From Caulobacteraceae bacterium (GTDB taxonomy: Bacteria > Pseudomonadota > Alphaproteobacteria > Caulobacterales > Caulobacteraceae), in the NCBI GenBank assembly GCA_947452365.1, contig CANGCO010000008.1, forward strand, positions 1 to 62,322: DNA of 62,322 bases, in the 5' to 3' direction. Made by a program: the position numbers and the translations under genes. This document shows positions 25,802 to 35,017 of this stretch, piece by piece (within the stretch, counting starts at the first letter, position 1; each line of letters begins with the position of its first letter). Under the pieces are notes generated by a model. The model was not told the origin of the DNA, did not search any database, and saw nothing but the letters and a program-made list of their open reading frames with translations.

Positions 25802-26410
25802 TTAGGTGAGGTCTGCGGCCCCTAGCATCATGTTCAGGCCGCGGGTTTCCTCCAGCATGACGCGCAGGGTCGGTAACAGGTCCTCGACCTGAGCGACAGA
25901 TCGAAAGGCCGCGCGGAAGGCTTCCGGCGTCAGACGGCTCTCGATCGTATGATCGACCAGCTCGAAAAACGGACGCCAAAACCCTTTTTGGTCCAGAAAC
26001 ACAATCGGCTTGCGGTGCAGATCGAGCCGGCGCCAGGACAGAAGCTCAACCACTTCTTCCAGCGTACCAATGCCGCCGGGCAGGACGACAAAGGCGTCCG
26101 ACTGCTCGAACATCATCATCTTGCGCTCATGCATAGAGGTGACGACCACCGTCTCGACCGTGTCAAACAAGATTTCGCGGCTACGCAAGAATTGCGGCAT
26201 GATGCCCAGTACCTTGCCGCCATGGTCATGGGCCGACCTGGCCACCGACCCCATCAGGCCCACCCCGCCGCCGCCATAGACAAGGCGCACGCCCTCATCG
26301 GCCAAGATCTTGCCGAAACCCGCTGCGGCCTTGATAAAATCAGGATCAGCAGCATTGGATGAGCCGCAATAAACGCATACAGATGAAAGACTTGAGGTCG
26401 AAAAATCCAT
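25802..26410 (-). CDS. LOG family protein (TIGR00730 Rossmann fold)
   Basis: 202 residues from ATG 26410 (MDFSTSSLSSVCVYCGSS). Members hydrolyse nucleoside 5'-monophosphates to base plus ribose phosphate, as in cytokinin activation. Seen: VCVYCGSSNAADPDF, VYGGGGVGLMGSVARSA, MHERKMMM and the catalytic PGGIGTLEEVVELLSWRRL. Older annotation as lysine decarboxylase is wrong for this fold. The ORF stays open for ten codons more, but that start has no ribosome site. Divergent from the lipoprotein gene at 26510, convergent with gltX. Confidence 0.92.
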   Translation of the reverse strand: MDFSTSSLSSVCVYCGSSNAADPDFIKAAAGFGKILADEGVRLVYGGGGVGLMGSVARSAHDHGGKVLGIMPQFLRSREILFDTVETVVVTSMHERKMMMFEQSDAFVVLPGGIGTLEEVVELLSWRRLDLHRKPIVFLDQKGFWRPFFELVDHTIESRLTPEAFRAAFRSVAQVEDLLPTLRVMLEETRGLNMMLGAADLT

Positions 26411-26509
26411 GAGGTTCGGGTTCCAAATCCAGGCAGGCACCGTTCTGAGTCGAGGCGGTCATACTAGCCGACTCTGTTTGCACCGGCGCAGCTATTCAAG
26501 GTTGGATTG

Positions 26510-27343
26510 ATGAAGAGTTTGTGTCTGACCCGGAGGCGGGCATTTGCCCTATTTGCCGCCTTAAGCACTTTGCCGCTTCTGAGCGCCTGCGGACCCGCGC
26601 CCAAGGCTGAGGAAATCAAGGCCCCGGTGCTCGATTTTGGCTATTTGCAGGCGCCGGTCCTGACCTCGGCGCGGGTATCGGGCGCTATGGTCGTGCTATC
26701 AGGACGCTCGGCCAATGCGGCTAGGGTCAGGCTATCTAGCCCCTATGGTCAGGCCCTTGGAACCACGGCCAGCGATGCGGGCGATTGGTCGATCGAGGTA
26801 CCAGCCGCGCTTAATTCGGCCGAGCCACTGCAAATATATGGCCTGTCGCAAGATCTTGACGGGCGACAGGTCCAGGCCGAAGGCTATATTGCTGTCCTGC
26901 CTGATGCCTTGACGCCAGCTGTGCTATTGCGGGCCGGTACAGGCGCGCGGCCGATTGGCCCGCGAAGGGCGGGGCTTGCCACTGTGATCATTACCGATTT
27001 CGATGATGTCGGCGGCCTTGCCGTATCTGGGCAGGCGGCATTAGGGCAGGAGATCAAGGCCGCGCTTGATGGGGTCTGGGGCGCCCAAGGCCGCGCCGGC
27101 CGTGATGGCCATTTTAGCCTGGCCCTATCTGGAGCTACCCGGCCGGGCGCGCATCAGGTCAGTTTGCAGATCGGTGCCCGCACCTTGGTTCTGCCGCTAG
27201 ACATCCAGCCGGCACGATTGGCGGCGGGCCGGCTTTTTAAATCGACGCGATTACAAGGCGGATGGCGAATTGACTGGACCACACCCAGCGGCGGGGTGCA
27301 GTCCAGTATGGTCATGGTACCAAGCCCTCAAGGACAAGTATGA
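26510..27343 (+). CDS. predicted lipoprotein, beta-rich, partner of the downstream ABC exporter
   Basis: 277 residues from ATG 26510. Signal peptide with a twin-Arg-like RRR and hydrophobic core, ending in a lipobox LLSACG, so Cys27 or so should be lipidated. The rest is rich in short beta strands (VSGAMVVLSGRSANAARVRL; SDAGDWSIEVP), resembling bacterial Ig-like carbohydrate or adhesion modules; a second similar stretch begins near residue 160. I cannot name a family. Its stop overlaps the ATG of the ABC exporter (ATGA), which argues for a shared task at the envelope. Function unknown. Confidence 0.72.
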   Translation: MKSLCLTRRRAFALFAALSTLPLLSACGPAPKAEEIKAPVLDFGYLQAPVLTSARVSGAMVVLSGRSANAARVRLSSPYGQALGTTASDAGDWSIEVPAALNSAEPLQIYGLSQDLDGRQVQAEGYIAVLPDALTPAVLLRAGTGARPIGPRRAGLATVIITDFDDVGGLAVSGQAALGQEIKAALDGVWGAQGRAGRDGHFSLALSGATRPGAHQVSLQIGARTLVLPLDIQPARLAAGRLFKSTRLQGGWRIDWTTPSGGVQSSMVMVPSPQGQV

Positions 27344-29199
27344 GCCTGCGTTTTTCTGCCCCGTCGCGCCGCGAGTCTGTCGCGGGCGCAATTGCTGAGC
27401 CCGCGACGCCGTTTCACCTGGTGCAGGTCTTAAGCGATCTTTGGCGTTTGGTGATCCGCTCTAATGCACCGCAGCTCAAGACCCGTTTGGGCATTGCCTT
27501 GGCGCTGACCGTGATTGGCAAGGCCCTGGGCGTGGTTGCCCCCTTGCTCTTGGGCGCAGCCGTCAATCGGCTGGCCAAGGGACATGATGCCGCGGCGGGT
27601 TTTGCGCTAGCCTTTGCGGGTCTAGCCGTCGGCTGGGCGGTGATCCGTATGCTGGCGGCGATTGCGCCCCAGGCCCGTGACGCCATTTTCACGCCCCTGG
27701 CCCAGGCCGCTCAACAAACTGCTGCGACCGAGACCTTTGCCCATGCCCTGACCCTGTCGATGGATTTCCACCAGACCAAGCGTACAGGCTCGCTGTCGCG
27801 GGTGATTGATCGCGGTGCGCGCTCGATAGATTTTCTGTTGCGCACCTTGGTGTTCAATCTGGCCCCGACGGCGCTGGAACTGGCTATGGCGGCCATTGTG
27901 CTGGCCAAGGCCTATGACTGGCGCTTTGCCGCAACAGCGGTCCTGACCGTGACCGTCTATGGGGTCTTGACCTTTGCCATTTCCGACTGGCGCATAGGTC
28001 ACCGCCGCGCGCTTAATGAGGCCGATTCAGAAGCCGCGGGGCGGGCGGTGGATGCCCTGATGAATTATGAGACCGTCAAGACCTTTGGCGCAGAGGCGCG
28101 GGCGGCGGCGACCTATGATCAGGCCCTGAGTGGGTATTCCAAGGCCTCGGTCCAGGCCAATACCTCGCTGGCCCTGCTCAATGGCGTTCAGGCCGTGGTG
28201 ATGAATATTGGGCTGGGGATTATGGCCGTGCTGGCGGGCATGGAGGCCATGGCCGGGCGCATGGGGCCGGGGGATGTCACCGCCGCCATACTGATCCTTA
28301 TCTCGCTCTATGCGCCCCTGAACATACTCGGCTTTGCCTATCGCGAAATTCGCCAGTCCTTTATCGATATGGAGGCCATGCTCGACCTAACCCGCCAAAA
28401 GCCGGACGTGGCCGATGCCCCAGATGCCATTGATCTGCCGGGCGCCCTGGACCGGCGCGGCGGGGATATTGTGTTTAAGGGCGTGTCCTTTCGCCATGAT
28501 GCGCGATCAGAGGGCCTCAGCGACGTCTCCTTCCAGATTGCGCCTGGCACGACCACGGCACTGGTTGGCCCCTCTGGCGCGGGCAAGACCACGCTTGTGC
28601 GCCTGGCCTTGCGGCTGATCGATCCGCAAGCAGGGCAGGTCATGCTCGATGGGGTAGACCTTAAGCAGTTAAAGGTCGCGGCCTTGCGCCGTGCCGTGGC
28701 CCTGGTGCCGCAGGATGTGGCCCTGTTCAATGACAGCTTGAGGGCCAATATCGCCTTTGCTCGGCCAGAGCTTACGGATGACGCAATCTGGGCTGCTGCC
28801 GAAGCCGCAGAGCTTGGAAATTTCATCCGCGGCCTGCCCGACGGCATGGCCACGCGTGTGGGCGAGCGGGGCCTGAAACTGTCGGGCGGTGAGCGTCAAA
28901 GGGTTGGCATAGCCCGGGCCTTGCTAGCCGATCCGCGCGTCCTGATCCTGGACGAGGCCACCAGCGCGCTGGACAGCCGCACCGAACAAGCCATCCAGGC
29001 CACCTTGCGCCGCGCGCGTCAGGGTCGCACCACCCTGGTCGTGGCCCACCGGCTATCGACCATTGCCGATGCCGATGAGATCTTGGTGCTCAAGGTCGGC
29101 CGCGTGGTCGAGAGAGGGACGCACCAAGCCTTGATCGCGCTTGACGGCGAATACGCGTCCCTGTGGCGCAAACAGACGCGCAAGACCTCAGCCAACTAG
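27340..29199 (+). CDS. ABC exporter, ATM1/HMT1 type (permease fused to ATPase)
   Basis: 619 residues: six transmembrane helices (about 45-340) followed by the nucleotide-binding domain (380-610). Walker A GPSGAGKTTLVRLAL, signature LSGGERQRVGIARALLADP, Walker B VLILDEATSALDS and H-loop VAHRLSTIADAD are intact. The stretch HALTLSMDFHQTKRTGSLSRVIDRG and the phrase DALMNYETVKTFGAEARA are typical of ATM1-like exporters of glutathione-linked or metal-linked compounds. The lipoprotein gene upstream overlaps by four bases. Stop CTAG is shared with the convergent methyltransferase gene. Confidence 0.92.
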   Translation: MSLRFSAPSRRESVAGAIAEPATPFHLVQVLSDLWRLVIRSNAPQLKTRLGIALALTVIGKALGVVAPLLLGAAVNRLAKGHDAAAGFALAFAGLAVGWAVIRMLAAIAPQARDAIFTPLAQAAQQTAATETFAHALTLSMDFHQTKRTGSLSRVIDRGARSIDFLLRTLVFNLAPTALELAMAAIVLAKAYDWRFAATAVLTVTVYGVLTFAISDWRIGHRRALNEADSEAAGRAVDALMNYETVKTFGAEARAAATYDQALSGYSKASVQANTSLALLNGVQAVVMNIGLGIMAVLAGMEAMAGRMGPGDVTAAILILISLYAPLNILGFAYREIRQSFIDMEAMLDLTRQKPDVADAPDAIDLPGALDRRGGDIVFKGVSFRHDARSEGLSDVSFQIAPGTTTALVGPSGAGKTTLVRLALRLIDPQAGQVMLDGVDLKQLKVAALRRAVALVPQDVALFNDSLRANIAFARPELTDDAIWAAAEAAELGNFIRGLPDGMATRVGERGLKLSGGERQRVGIARALLADPRVLILDEATSALDSRTEQAIQATLRRARQGRTTLVVAHRLSTIADADEILVLKVGRVVERGTHQALIALDGEYASLWRKQTRKTSAN

Positions 29200-30458
29200 A
29201 CCTTTGCGAGGCCTAGCTGGATCACATTGGTGCGCTCAGTGCGGAAACCCGCCTCGCAATAGCTCAGGTAAAACTGCCAAAGGCGGCGGAAGCGCTCATC
29301 AAAGCCAAGCGGCTTGATCTCGTCCCAAGCCCCCTGGAACCGCTCGGACCACTGGATCAATGTATCGGCATAGTTTTGGCCAAAGCGGGCAATATTGCGC
29401 CATTCCAATCCAGCCTTGTCGGTCTCCTGACGCAGGCGCTTTTCGCTCGGCAACATGCCGCCGGGAAAGATGTATTTCTGAATAAAGTCGGCGCGGCTGC
29501 GGTAATCAGCGAATAATTCATCCTTGATGGTGATGATTTGCAGGCCCGCCTGGCCGCCGGGGGCTAGGACATCATGGATCTTGTTGAAATAGGTCGGCCA
29601 ATATTTCTCGCCGACTGCCTCGAACATTTCGATTGAGGCAACCCTGTCAAACGCGCCCTTAACGTCACGATAATCAATCAGCTGGATATCAGCCTGGTCG
29701 GCTAGGCCTGCATCGAACAGGCGCTTTTTGGCAAAATCGTGCTGGGCCTGAGAAATGGTAATGCCGGTGACCTTGGCCCCGACCTCCTTGGCGGCAAATT
29801 CGGCAAACCCGCCCCAACCGCAGCCGATTTCAAGCACGCTCTGACCCGACTGCAGGTTAATCGAGCGGGCAAGGCTGGCATATTTATGGTGCTGGGCGGC
29901 GGACAGGCTCTGGTCTGGGGTTTCAAACCTGGCCGAGGAATAGGTCATGGAGGGGTCAAGCCAGCGCGCATAGAAGGCATTACCCAGATCATAATGCGCA
30001 TGGATATTGCGCTGTGAGCCCTGTTTGGAATTGCCGTTCAAAAGGTGGCCAATGAAGTTAAAAATCGAAACCAGCGGGTTGCCCTGAACCAACTTGGTCA
30101 AGTGATCCCAATTGGTCGTAAAGGCCTGCAAGACGGCTGAGAGGTTGGGACTGTCCCATTCCTTGGCAATATAACCTTCACCAAAGCCGATATCGCCGCC
30201 GGCCATGACCCGGCCGACAAAGCGAAAATCATGGATCACCAGCACAGCCTCTGGCCCGGCCTCCTTGCCTTGAACCTTAAAGGCCCGGCCCGATGGCATG
30301 ACAAAGCTGAGCGAACCATAGCGCCAATTGTCATTGGATACGCGCACAGCCGTCTTGAAGGCCGCTGGGGCCTTACGCATTTCCGTCAAGGCCCAGATGT
30401 CTGCCGTCAGGGGCGCAATCGTATCAGGGACATAGTTTAGTAAAGACGCAGTAGACAT
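29196..30458 (-). CDS. cyclopropane-fatty-acyl-phospholipid synthase family methyltransferase
   Basis: 420 residues. SAM-dependent transfer of a methylene or methyl group to unsaturated acyl chains of membrane lipids. Seen: IHAHYDLGNAFYARWLDPSM, the SAM loop SVLEIGCGWGGFAEFAAKEV, ASIEMFEAVGEKYW, and the C-terminal FYLSYCEAGFR with the active-site Cys. SD AGGTGAG before ATG. It is the last gene of the photolyase - FAD - DUF1365 operon. In Rhodobacter such a neighbour (UfaM, as I recall) methylates unsaturated lipids toward furan fatty acids, so it need not make cyclopropanes. Stops overlap the ABC exporter. Confidence 0.9.
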   Translation of the reverse strand: MSTASLLNYVPDTIAPLTADIWALTEMRKAPAAFKTAVRVSNDNWRYGSLSFVMPSGRAFKVQGKEAGPEAVLVIHDFRFVGRVMAGGDIGFGEGYIAKEWDSPNLSAVLQAFTTNWDHLTKLVQGNPLVSIFNFIGHLLNGNSKQGSQRNIHAHYDLGNAFYARWLDPSMTYSSARFETPDQSLSAAQHHKYASLARSINLQSGQSVLEIGCGWGGFAEFAAKEVGAKVTGITISQAQHDFAKKRLFDAGLADQADIQLIDYRDVKGAFDRVASIEMFEAVGEKYWPTYFNKIHDVLAPGGQAGLQIITIKDELFADYRSRADFIQKYIFPGGMLPSEKRLRQETDKAGLEWRNIARFGQNYADTLIQWSERFQGAWDEIKPLGFDERFRRLWQFYLSYCEAGFRTERTNVIQLGLAKV

Positions 30459-30466
30459 TAACTCAC

Positions 30467-31249
30467 CTAAGATATGGGACGAGAGACCTTGCCCAGGCTT
30501 ATGCTTGCCTGTGGCCCCGGAGGCCGGGCACCGAAGACGGCACCCTTGATCCAGAGGCGCAGGGCCTCCCAGTGGATAGCAACAACCACGCCCAAAGTCA
30601 TAAAGGGCATGGTTAGAAAAAGTTTGAACAGCTGTCTGTCCGTCAAGGCCAAACGTCGCGCAACCAATGTGGCAGTAAAGTCTATTTCACCGCCCACTTG
30701 TTTGAGAATTGTCAGATTAAAGCGGTCCTTCGGATCGGTAACTATGAATTTATAGCCCCCCTCGACCCGGTAAAAGGGCGACACATACAGGGCCTTATCG
30801 GCAAACTGATGATCCACATCTAGGCCATCGGCGGGCAAAACATAGGCATGGGTCTGGCCAAAAGTGTTATTGACCTCATAAATCACCGCCCTCAGCACAT
30901 CTTGGTCATCATGGACAAAAAAGAGCGAGATGGGGTTGAAGACAAAGCCAAGCACTCTTGGGAAACACAATAGGCTGATGCGGTGGGTTTGCACCTTGAG
31001 GCCAAGTTGGTCCAGAACGCCCTGAACCCAGACTCTAAGGCTTGAGCCATTCCTGGCGCCATGATCGCGCGCGTCGAAGGAAAACAAGCCAAACCGGCCA
31101 TTGCGAAGGGTTTTTAGACCCTTAAACGCCGTGTCCAGATGATCGATATCGATCATGATTTGAAACACATTATAGCTGAACCTATGCGCCCTTGGTTGGG
31201 TGCGCAGGTGTGTGGTCTTGCCCAGATAAAGCCTGGCCAGATCGGTCAC
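30467..31249 (-). CDS. DUF1365 family protein
   Basis: 260 residues from GTG 31249, whose bases overlap the TGA of the upstream FAD-oxidoreductase gene (GTGA). The open frame reaches 31342, but that part lies inside the neighbour. Seen: LYLGKTTHLRTQPRAHRFSY, LLCFPRVLGFVFNPISLFFV, VIYEVNNTFGQTHAYVLP and KALYVSPFYRVEGGYKF, all marks of DUF1365, a family of unknown biochemistry nearly always beside a CFA-like methyltransferase and an amine-oxidase-like flavoprotein. Likely helps the lipid modification; no catalytic residues are assigned. Confidence 0.92.
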   Translation of the reverse strand: MTDLARLYLGKTTHLRTQPRAHRFSYNVFQIMIDIDHLDTAFKGLKTLRNGRFGLFSFDARDHGARNGSSLRVWVQGVLDQLGLKVQTHRISLLCFPRVLGFVFNPISLFFVHDDQDVLRAVIYEVNNTFGQTHAYVLPADGLDVDHQFADKALYVSPFYRVEGGYKFIVTDPKDRFNLTILKQVGGEIDFTATLVARRLALTDRQLFKLFLTMPFMTLGVVVAIHWEALRLWIKGAVFGARPPGPQASISLGKVSRPIS

Positions 31250-32580
31250 GCGCGCTGGCTCTCGCGCGCTGAAGTCTTGGCGTTTGCCGATTGCAAATCG
31301 GGCAAGGCCCCGCCGGGAATACGGTGATCGACAAAGTCCCATGGCACCTTGCCGCCCAGCGCCAGGGCGACACGCAGGCCCGCCGTCAAGCCGTCTTCGT
31401 GAAAGCCATAACCAAGCCAGGCCCCGGCATACCAGACCCCGCCGCGCCCCTGTATGCGGTTAAATTGGCGCTGTGAGGCTAGGGCGGCTGTGTCAAATTG
31501 CGGATGGGCATAGTCATAGACGCCAAAGGTCAGGGCCGGGTCAGGGGCCTTGGGCGGATTCAGCGTCACAAACAAGGGCCGCTTTGGATCAATGGCCTGA
31601 AGCGTGTTCATCCAATAGCTAACCACGCCGTCCGTGCTAGCCCCTGCCGTATGCAGCACATTCCAACTGCCCCAGGCCGCCTTGCGCTTGGGCATCAGGC
31701 TGGGGTCGCGGTGCAGATAGGCGGTATTAGGCGCAAAGCGGACTGCGCCCAAAAAGGCCCGCTCTTCGGCATCGGCATCGGTGAGGGCCGCAAGACTCTC
31801 ATCCGAGTGACAGGCCATGATCACCTGATCAAACCGCTCTGTGTGGCTGCGGCCATCTGTGACCGCGACCTGATTGCCAAGGCGCTGAACCGTCACATTG
31901 CCAGCACCGACGCGGATCTTGTCGCCAAGCAGGTCGCGCAACTTATCGACATAAGACCGACTGCCGCCCTTAATGGTGTGCCAGCTTGGCTGGACCATTT
32001 GTAATAGGTCGTGATTGGCAAAAAACCGCAAAAAGCTCTCGGCCGGAAAGGCCATGATCTGACCCTCTGTGCTCGACCAGATCGCCGCGCCCATGGGTAG
32101 GATATAATGATCGATAAAACCCTTGCTATAGGCGCCAAGGCTTAGATAGCCGCCAAGGGTCAGGTCGCCGACCCGGCCGGACTGAAGGTCCTGCGCTGCC
32201 GCCTTGTTGAATCTTTGCATGTCGAGCAAGAGCCGCAAAAAGGTCGGGCGCACCAGGTTGCGCTTTTGCGCAAATACGCCATGCGGAAAATTTGACGACC
32301 ATTCGGTGCCGGAACCGGAAAACGCAAAGCTCATATCCGTGGCCATGCTTTCCACACCGAGAGCGTCTAGCAAGCCAATGAGATTGGGATAATTCTTCAG
32401 GTTATAGACTATAAACCCGGTATCCACATCAATGGACTGGCCGTCATAATCAATCGTCACCGTATTGGAATGGCCACCAATCCGCTCTGATTTTTCATAA
32501 ATGACAACATCGTGTTCGGCTTGCAGGGCATAGGCGGCCCCAAGGCCGGAGACGCCAGAGCCGATAATCGCGATCTTCAT
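31246..32580 (-). CDS. FAD-dependent amine-oxidase-like flavoprotein
   Basis: 444 residues. N-terminal dinucleotide fold MKIAIIGSGVSGLGAAYAL with the GxGxxG pattern, then EKSERIGGHSNTV. C-terminal GVWYAGAWLGYGFHEDGLTAGL is the FAD-closing motif of this subfamily. Such proteins form the second gene of the photolyase/DUF1365/CFA operon in many proteobacteria; a role as fatty-acyl desaturase or saturase (UfaD-like) is known from Rhodobacter as I remember it, and is only inferred here. ATG overlaps the photolyase stop (ATGA). Confidence 0.9.
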   Translation of the reverse strand: MKIAIIGSGVSGLGAAYALQAEHDVVIYEKSERIGGHSNTVTIDYDGQSIDVDTGFIVYNLKNYPNLIGLLDALGVESMATDMSFAFSGSGTEWSSNFPHGVFAQKRNLVRPTFLRLLLDMQRFNKAAAQDLQSGRVGDLTLGGYLSLGAYSKGFIDHYILPMGAAIWSSTEGQIMAFPAESFLRFFANHDLLQMVQPSWHTIKGGSRSYVDKLRDLLGDKIRVGAGNVTVQRLGNQVAVTDGRSHTERFDQVIMACHSDESLAALTDADAEERAFLGAVRFAPNTAYLHRDPSLMPKRKAAWGSWNVLHTAGASTDGVVSYWMNTLQAIDPKRPLFVTLNPPKAPDPALTFGVYDYAHPQFDTAALASQRQFNRIQGRGGVWYAGAWLGYGFHEDGLTAGLRVALALGGKVPWDFVDHRIPGGALPDLQSANAKTSARESQRA

Positions 32581-34046
32581 GGAACCTCGTCCGTGTGCAG
32601 TGTTTTTAAGCGGCCATAGGCTTCCAGCGCCCGATTGCGCGCCAGACTATGGTCGATAATCGGTTTTGGATAGGTGGCGCCGAGGTTTATGCCCGCCGCC
32701 CTTAATTCGAGGCTTGAGGCCTCCCACGGGCGGTGGATCAGCTTGTCAGGCAGGCCCGCCAATTCCGGGATCCAGCGGCGGATATAGGCCCCTTTTGGAT
32801 CAAATTTTTCGCCCTGGCTAAAGGGATTAAAGATGCGGAAATAGGGTGAGGCATCGGCGCCGGTACCTGCCGTCCATTGCCAACCGGCCGCATTATTAGC
32901 CAGGTCCGCGTCGAGCAGCGTATCCCAAAACCAAGCCTCGCCCTCGCGCCAATGGATCAGCAAATGTTTGATCAGGAAGGAGGCGACAATCATCCGGACC
33001 CGGTTATGCATCCAACCTGTAGCCCAGAGCTCGCGCATGCCCGCATCGACCATGGGATAGCCGGTCAGGCCGGCCTGCCAGGCCTTGAGGCCCGTCTCGT
33101 CCGTCAACCAGCCAAACCCATCAAAGCCGGGCTTGAAGTTTTGCGTGGCAATGTGGGGGAAATGAAACAACAGGTGATGATTAAATTCGCGCCAGCCAAT
33201 CTCGGCTAGGAACTTGTCGCGGGCGCTGTCGTCGAGATCACCCTGATGGCTGGCCATTTGCGCTGCCAGCCAGACCTGACGCGGGCTGAGCTCGCCAAAA
33301 TGTAGATGCGGCGACAGGCGCGATGTGCCCAGCTTGCCCGGTTGGTCGCGGCCCTCGGCATAGGCATTGGCGGGCCCGGCCAGAAAATCATCCAGCCTTG
33401 CCTGCGCGCCAGCCTCGCCCGGTTGCCAATCGTCAAACCCCTTTGACCAGTCAGGCTTGGTGGGGTGCAGGCCCCAATCGTTCAGACGGTCCGAGGCTGG
33501 CCAATTGTCCGGCGACAGGATTTGCGCCGGGGCGGGCAGGGCGCTGGTCGCGGTGACCTTGGCCCGGGCGGCGCGCCAATAGGGGGTAAAGACCTTGTAT
33601 GGCCCGCCAGACCCCGTGGCCACGGTCCAGGGCTCATTGAGCAAGGCGCCATTAAACGAAGTCACCTCAAGCCCAAGGTCTTTCAGAGCCGCCTTGAGCT
33701 GGGTGTCGCGGGCCGTGGCGCCGGGCTCATAAAGCCGGTTCCAGACCACCGCCTCGGCGCCCGTTTCCTGAACAAGCGCCTTGACCACCTCGCCCGCCTG
33801 ACCCTTGCGTAGGACAAGCGACGCGCCCAAGGCCGCCAGATCGTTTGACAGCGATCCCAAGGACCGGTTCAGCCACCACTGGCTGGCAGCCCCCATGGGT
33901 CTTTGTTGCGGATCAGTATCGAACACATAGAACGCAATCACAGGTCGGCCGCTCTGAACCGCATGGGTCAGGGCCGGATGGTCACGCAATCTTAAATCCT
34001 GGCGAAACCAGACCAAGATGGGCTTTGTCGTTAGATTGGCCGTCAT
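32577..34046 (-). CDS. phrB: deoxyribodipyrimidine photolyase / cryptochrome family
   Basis: 489 residues from ATG 34046 (MTANLTTKPILVWFRQDLRL). Blue-light FAD enzyme that splits cyclobutane pyrimidine dimers. N-terminal Rossmann-like antenna domain (PILVWFRQDLRLRDHPAL), then the FAD domain: TGYPMVDAGMRELWATGWMH, NRVRMIVASFLIKHLL and ANNAAGWQWTAGTGADA with Trp residues of the electron path, ending in RIFNPFSQGEKFDP. Leads a four-gene operon on the minus strand. The 86-base gap to kdsA contains GTATA-N14-TATAC (34073-34096), which could carry both promoters. Confidence 0.95.
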   Translation of the reverse strand: MTANLTTKPILVWFRQDLRLRDHPALTHAVQSGRPVIAFYVFDTDPQQRPMGAASQWWLNRSLGSLSNDLAALGASLVLRKGQAGEVVKALVQETGAEAVVWNRLYEPGATARDTQLKAALKDLGLEVTSFNGALLNEPWTVATGSGGPYKVFTPYWRAARAKVTATSALPAPAQILSPDNWPASDRLNDWGLHPTKPDWSKGFDDWQPGEAGAQARLDDFLAGPANAYAEGRDQPGKLGTSRLSPHLHFGELSPRQVWLAAQMASHQGDLDDSARDKFLAEIGWREFNHHLLFHFPHIATQNFKPGFDGFGWLTDETGLKAWQAGLTGYPMVDAGMRELWATGWMHNRVRMIVASFLIKHLLIHWREGEAWFWDTLLDADLANNAAGWQWTAGTGADASPYFRIFNPFSQGEKFDPKGAYIRRWIPELAGLPDKLIHRPWEASSLELRAAGINLGATYPKPIIDHSLARNRALEAYGRLKTLHTDEVP

Positions 34047-34072
34047 GAACTGGTCGGTTCGTCCTTGTTTAT

Positions 34073-34096
34073 GTATAGGTCGCACGTCAGATATAC
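34073..34096. promoter_or_regulatory. dyad in the photolyase-kdsA divergent promoter region
   Basis: GTATA (34073-34077) and TATAC (34092-34096) form a spaced inverted repeat. On the minus strand it reads TATACA, a fair -10 for the photolyase operon about 26 bases before its ATG; on the plus strand TATACG could serve kdsA. No known sigma-E (TGATC-type) element was found, so the regulator remains open. Confidence 0.35.
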
Positions 34097-34132
34097 GCTC
34101 AGACTCGTGGCTTGGATTAAGGGAATCGCCAA

Positions 34133-35008
34133 TTGACCCAGATAGACGCCTTAAAGCCGGTGGCCGCGCCCAATGCTACCGTCATTGTAAAAACGCCAAA
34201 TGGCGGTGAGGTGAAAATTGGCAATCAGCAAAAACTGACCGTTATTGCCGGCCCTTGCCAGCTGGAAAGCCGCCAACATGCGCTGGAAACCGCTCATGCC
34301 TTGAAAGAAATGGCTGACCGCTTGGGCATGGGCCTGATCTATAAGACCTCGTTCGATAAGGCCAATCGCACCTCGATCAGCACTCAGCGCGGAATTGGTC
34401 TGGAGCAGGCCTTGGACATATTTGCCGAAATCCGCGACGTCACCGGCCTGCCCGTCCTGACGGATGTGCATGAAGCCGCGCAGTGCGCCATAGCCGCCCA
34501 AGCCGTAGATGTGCTGCAAATTCCAGCATTTCTCTGTCGCCAGACCGATTTGCTGATTGCCGCCGCTGTGACCGGCAAGGCGGTCAATGTTAAAAAGGGT
34601 CAGTTCTTAGCGCCTTGGGACATGAAGAATGTGATCGGCAAGCTGCTGGCGGCGGGCAATCCTAATGTCATGGCCTGCGAGCGCGGGGCCTCGTTTGGCT
34701 ATAATACCCTGGTGTCTGACATGCGCGCCTTGCCGATTATGGCCGAGATTGGTTGTCCGGTGGTGTTTGATGCGACCCATTCGGTGCAGCAGCCGGGCGG
34801 TCAGGGCGCGACCTCGGGCGGTCAGCGCCAATTTGTGCCGGTGCTGGCGCGGGCTGCGGTCGCGATCGGCGTGGCGTGTGTGTTTGTCGAAACCCATCCC
34901 GACCCGGACAATGCGCCATCGGATGGTCCAAACATGGTGCCCATGCATCAGTTTGAAGCCCTGATGGCGGACCTTTTGCGCTATGATCAGCTGACCAAGG
35001 GCTGGTAA
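34133..35008 (+). CDS. kdsA: 2-dehydro-3-deoxyphosphooctonate aldolase (KDO-8-phosphate synthase) KdsA
   Basis: 291 residues, TTG start at 34133 with AAGGGAA as ribosome site. Condenses arabinose 5-phosphate with PEP to KDO-8-P for the LPS inner core. Seen: [68 protein letters not shown] and [18 protein letters not shown]. The Cys in AGPC is the mark of the metal-dependent class; E. coli KdsA has Asn there. Nine bases precede hldE, so LPS sugar supply is one operon (kdsA-hldE-hldD). Confidence 0.96.
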   Translation: MTQIDALKPVAAPNATVIVKTPNGGEVKIGNQQKLTVIAGPCQLESRQHALETAHALKEMADRLGMGLIYKTSFDKANRTSISTQRGIGLEQALDIFAEIRDVTGLPVLTDVHEAAQCAIAAQAVDVLQIPAFLCRQTDLLIAAAVTGKAVNVKKGQFLAPWDMKNVIGKLLAAGNPNVMACERGASFGYNTLVSDMRALPIMAEIGCPVVFDATHSVQQPGGQGATSGGQRQFVPVLARAAVAIGVACVFVETHPDPDNAPSDGPNMVPMHQFEALMADLLRYDQLTKGW

Positions 35009-35017
35009 GGTCAGAGC

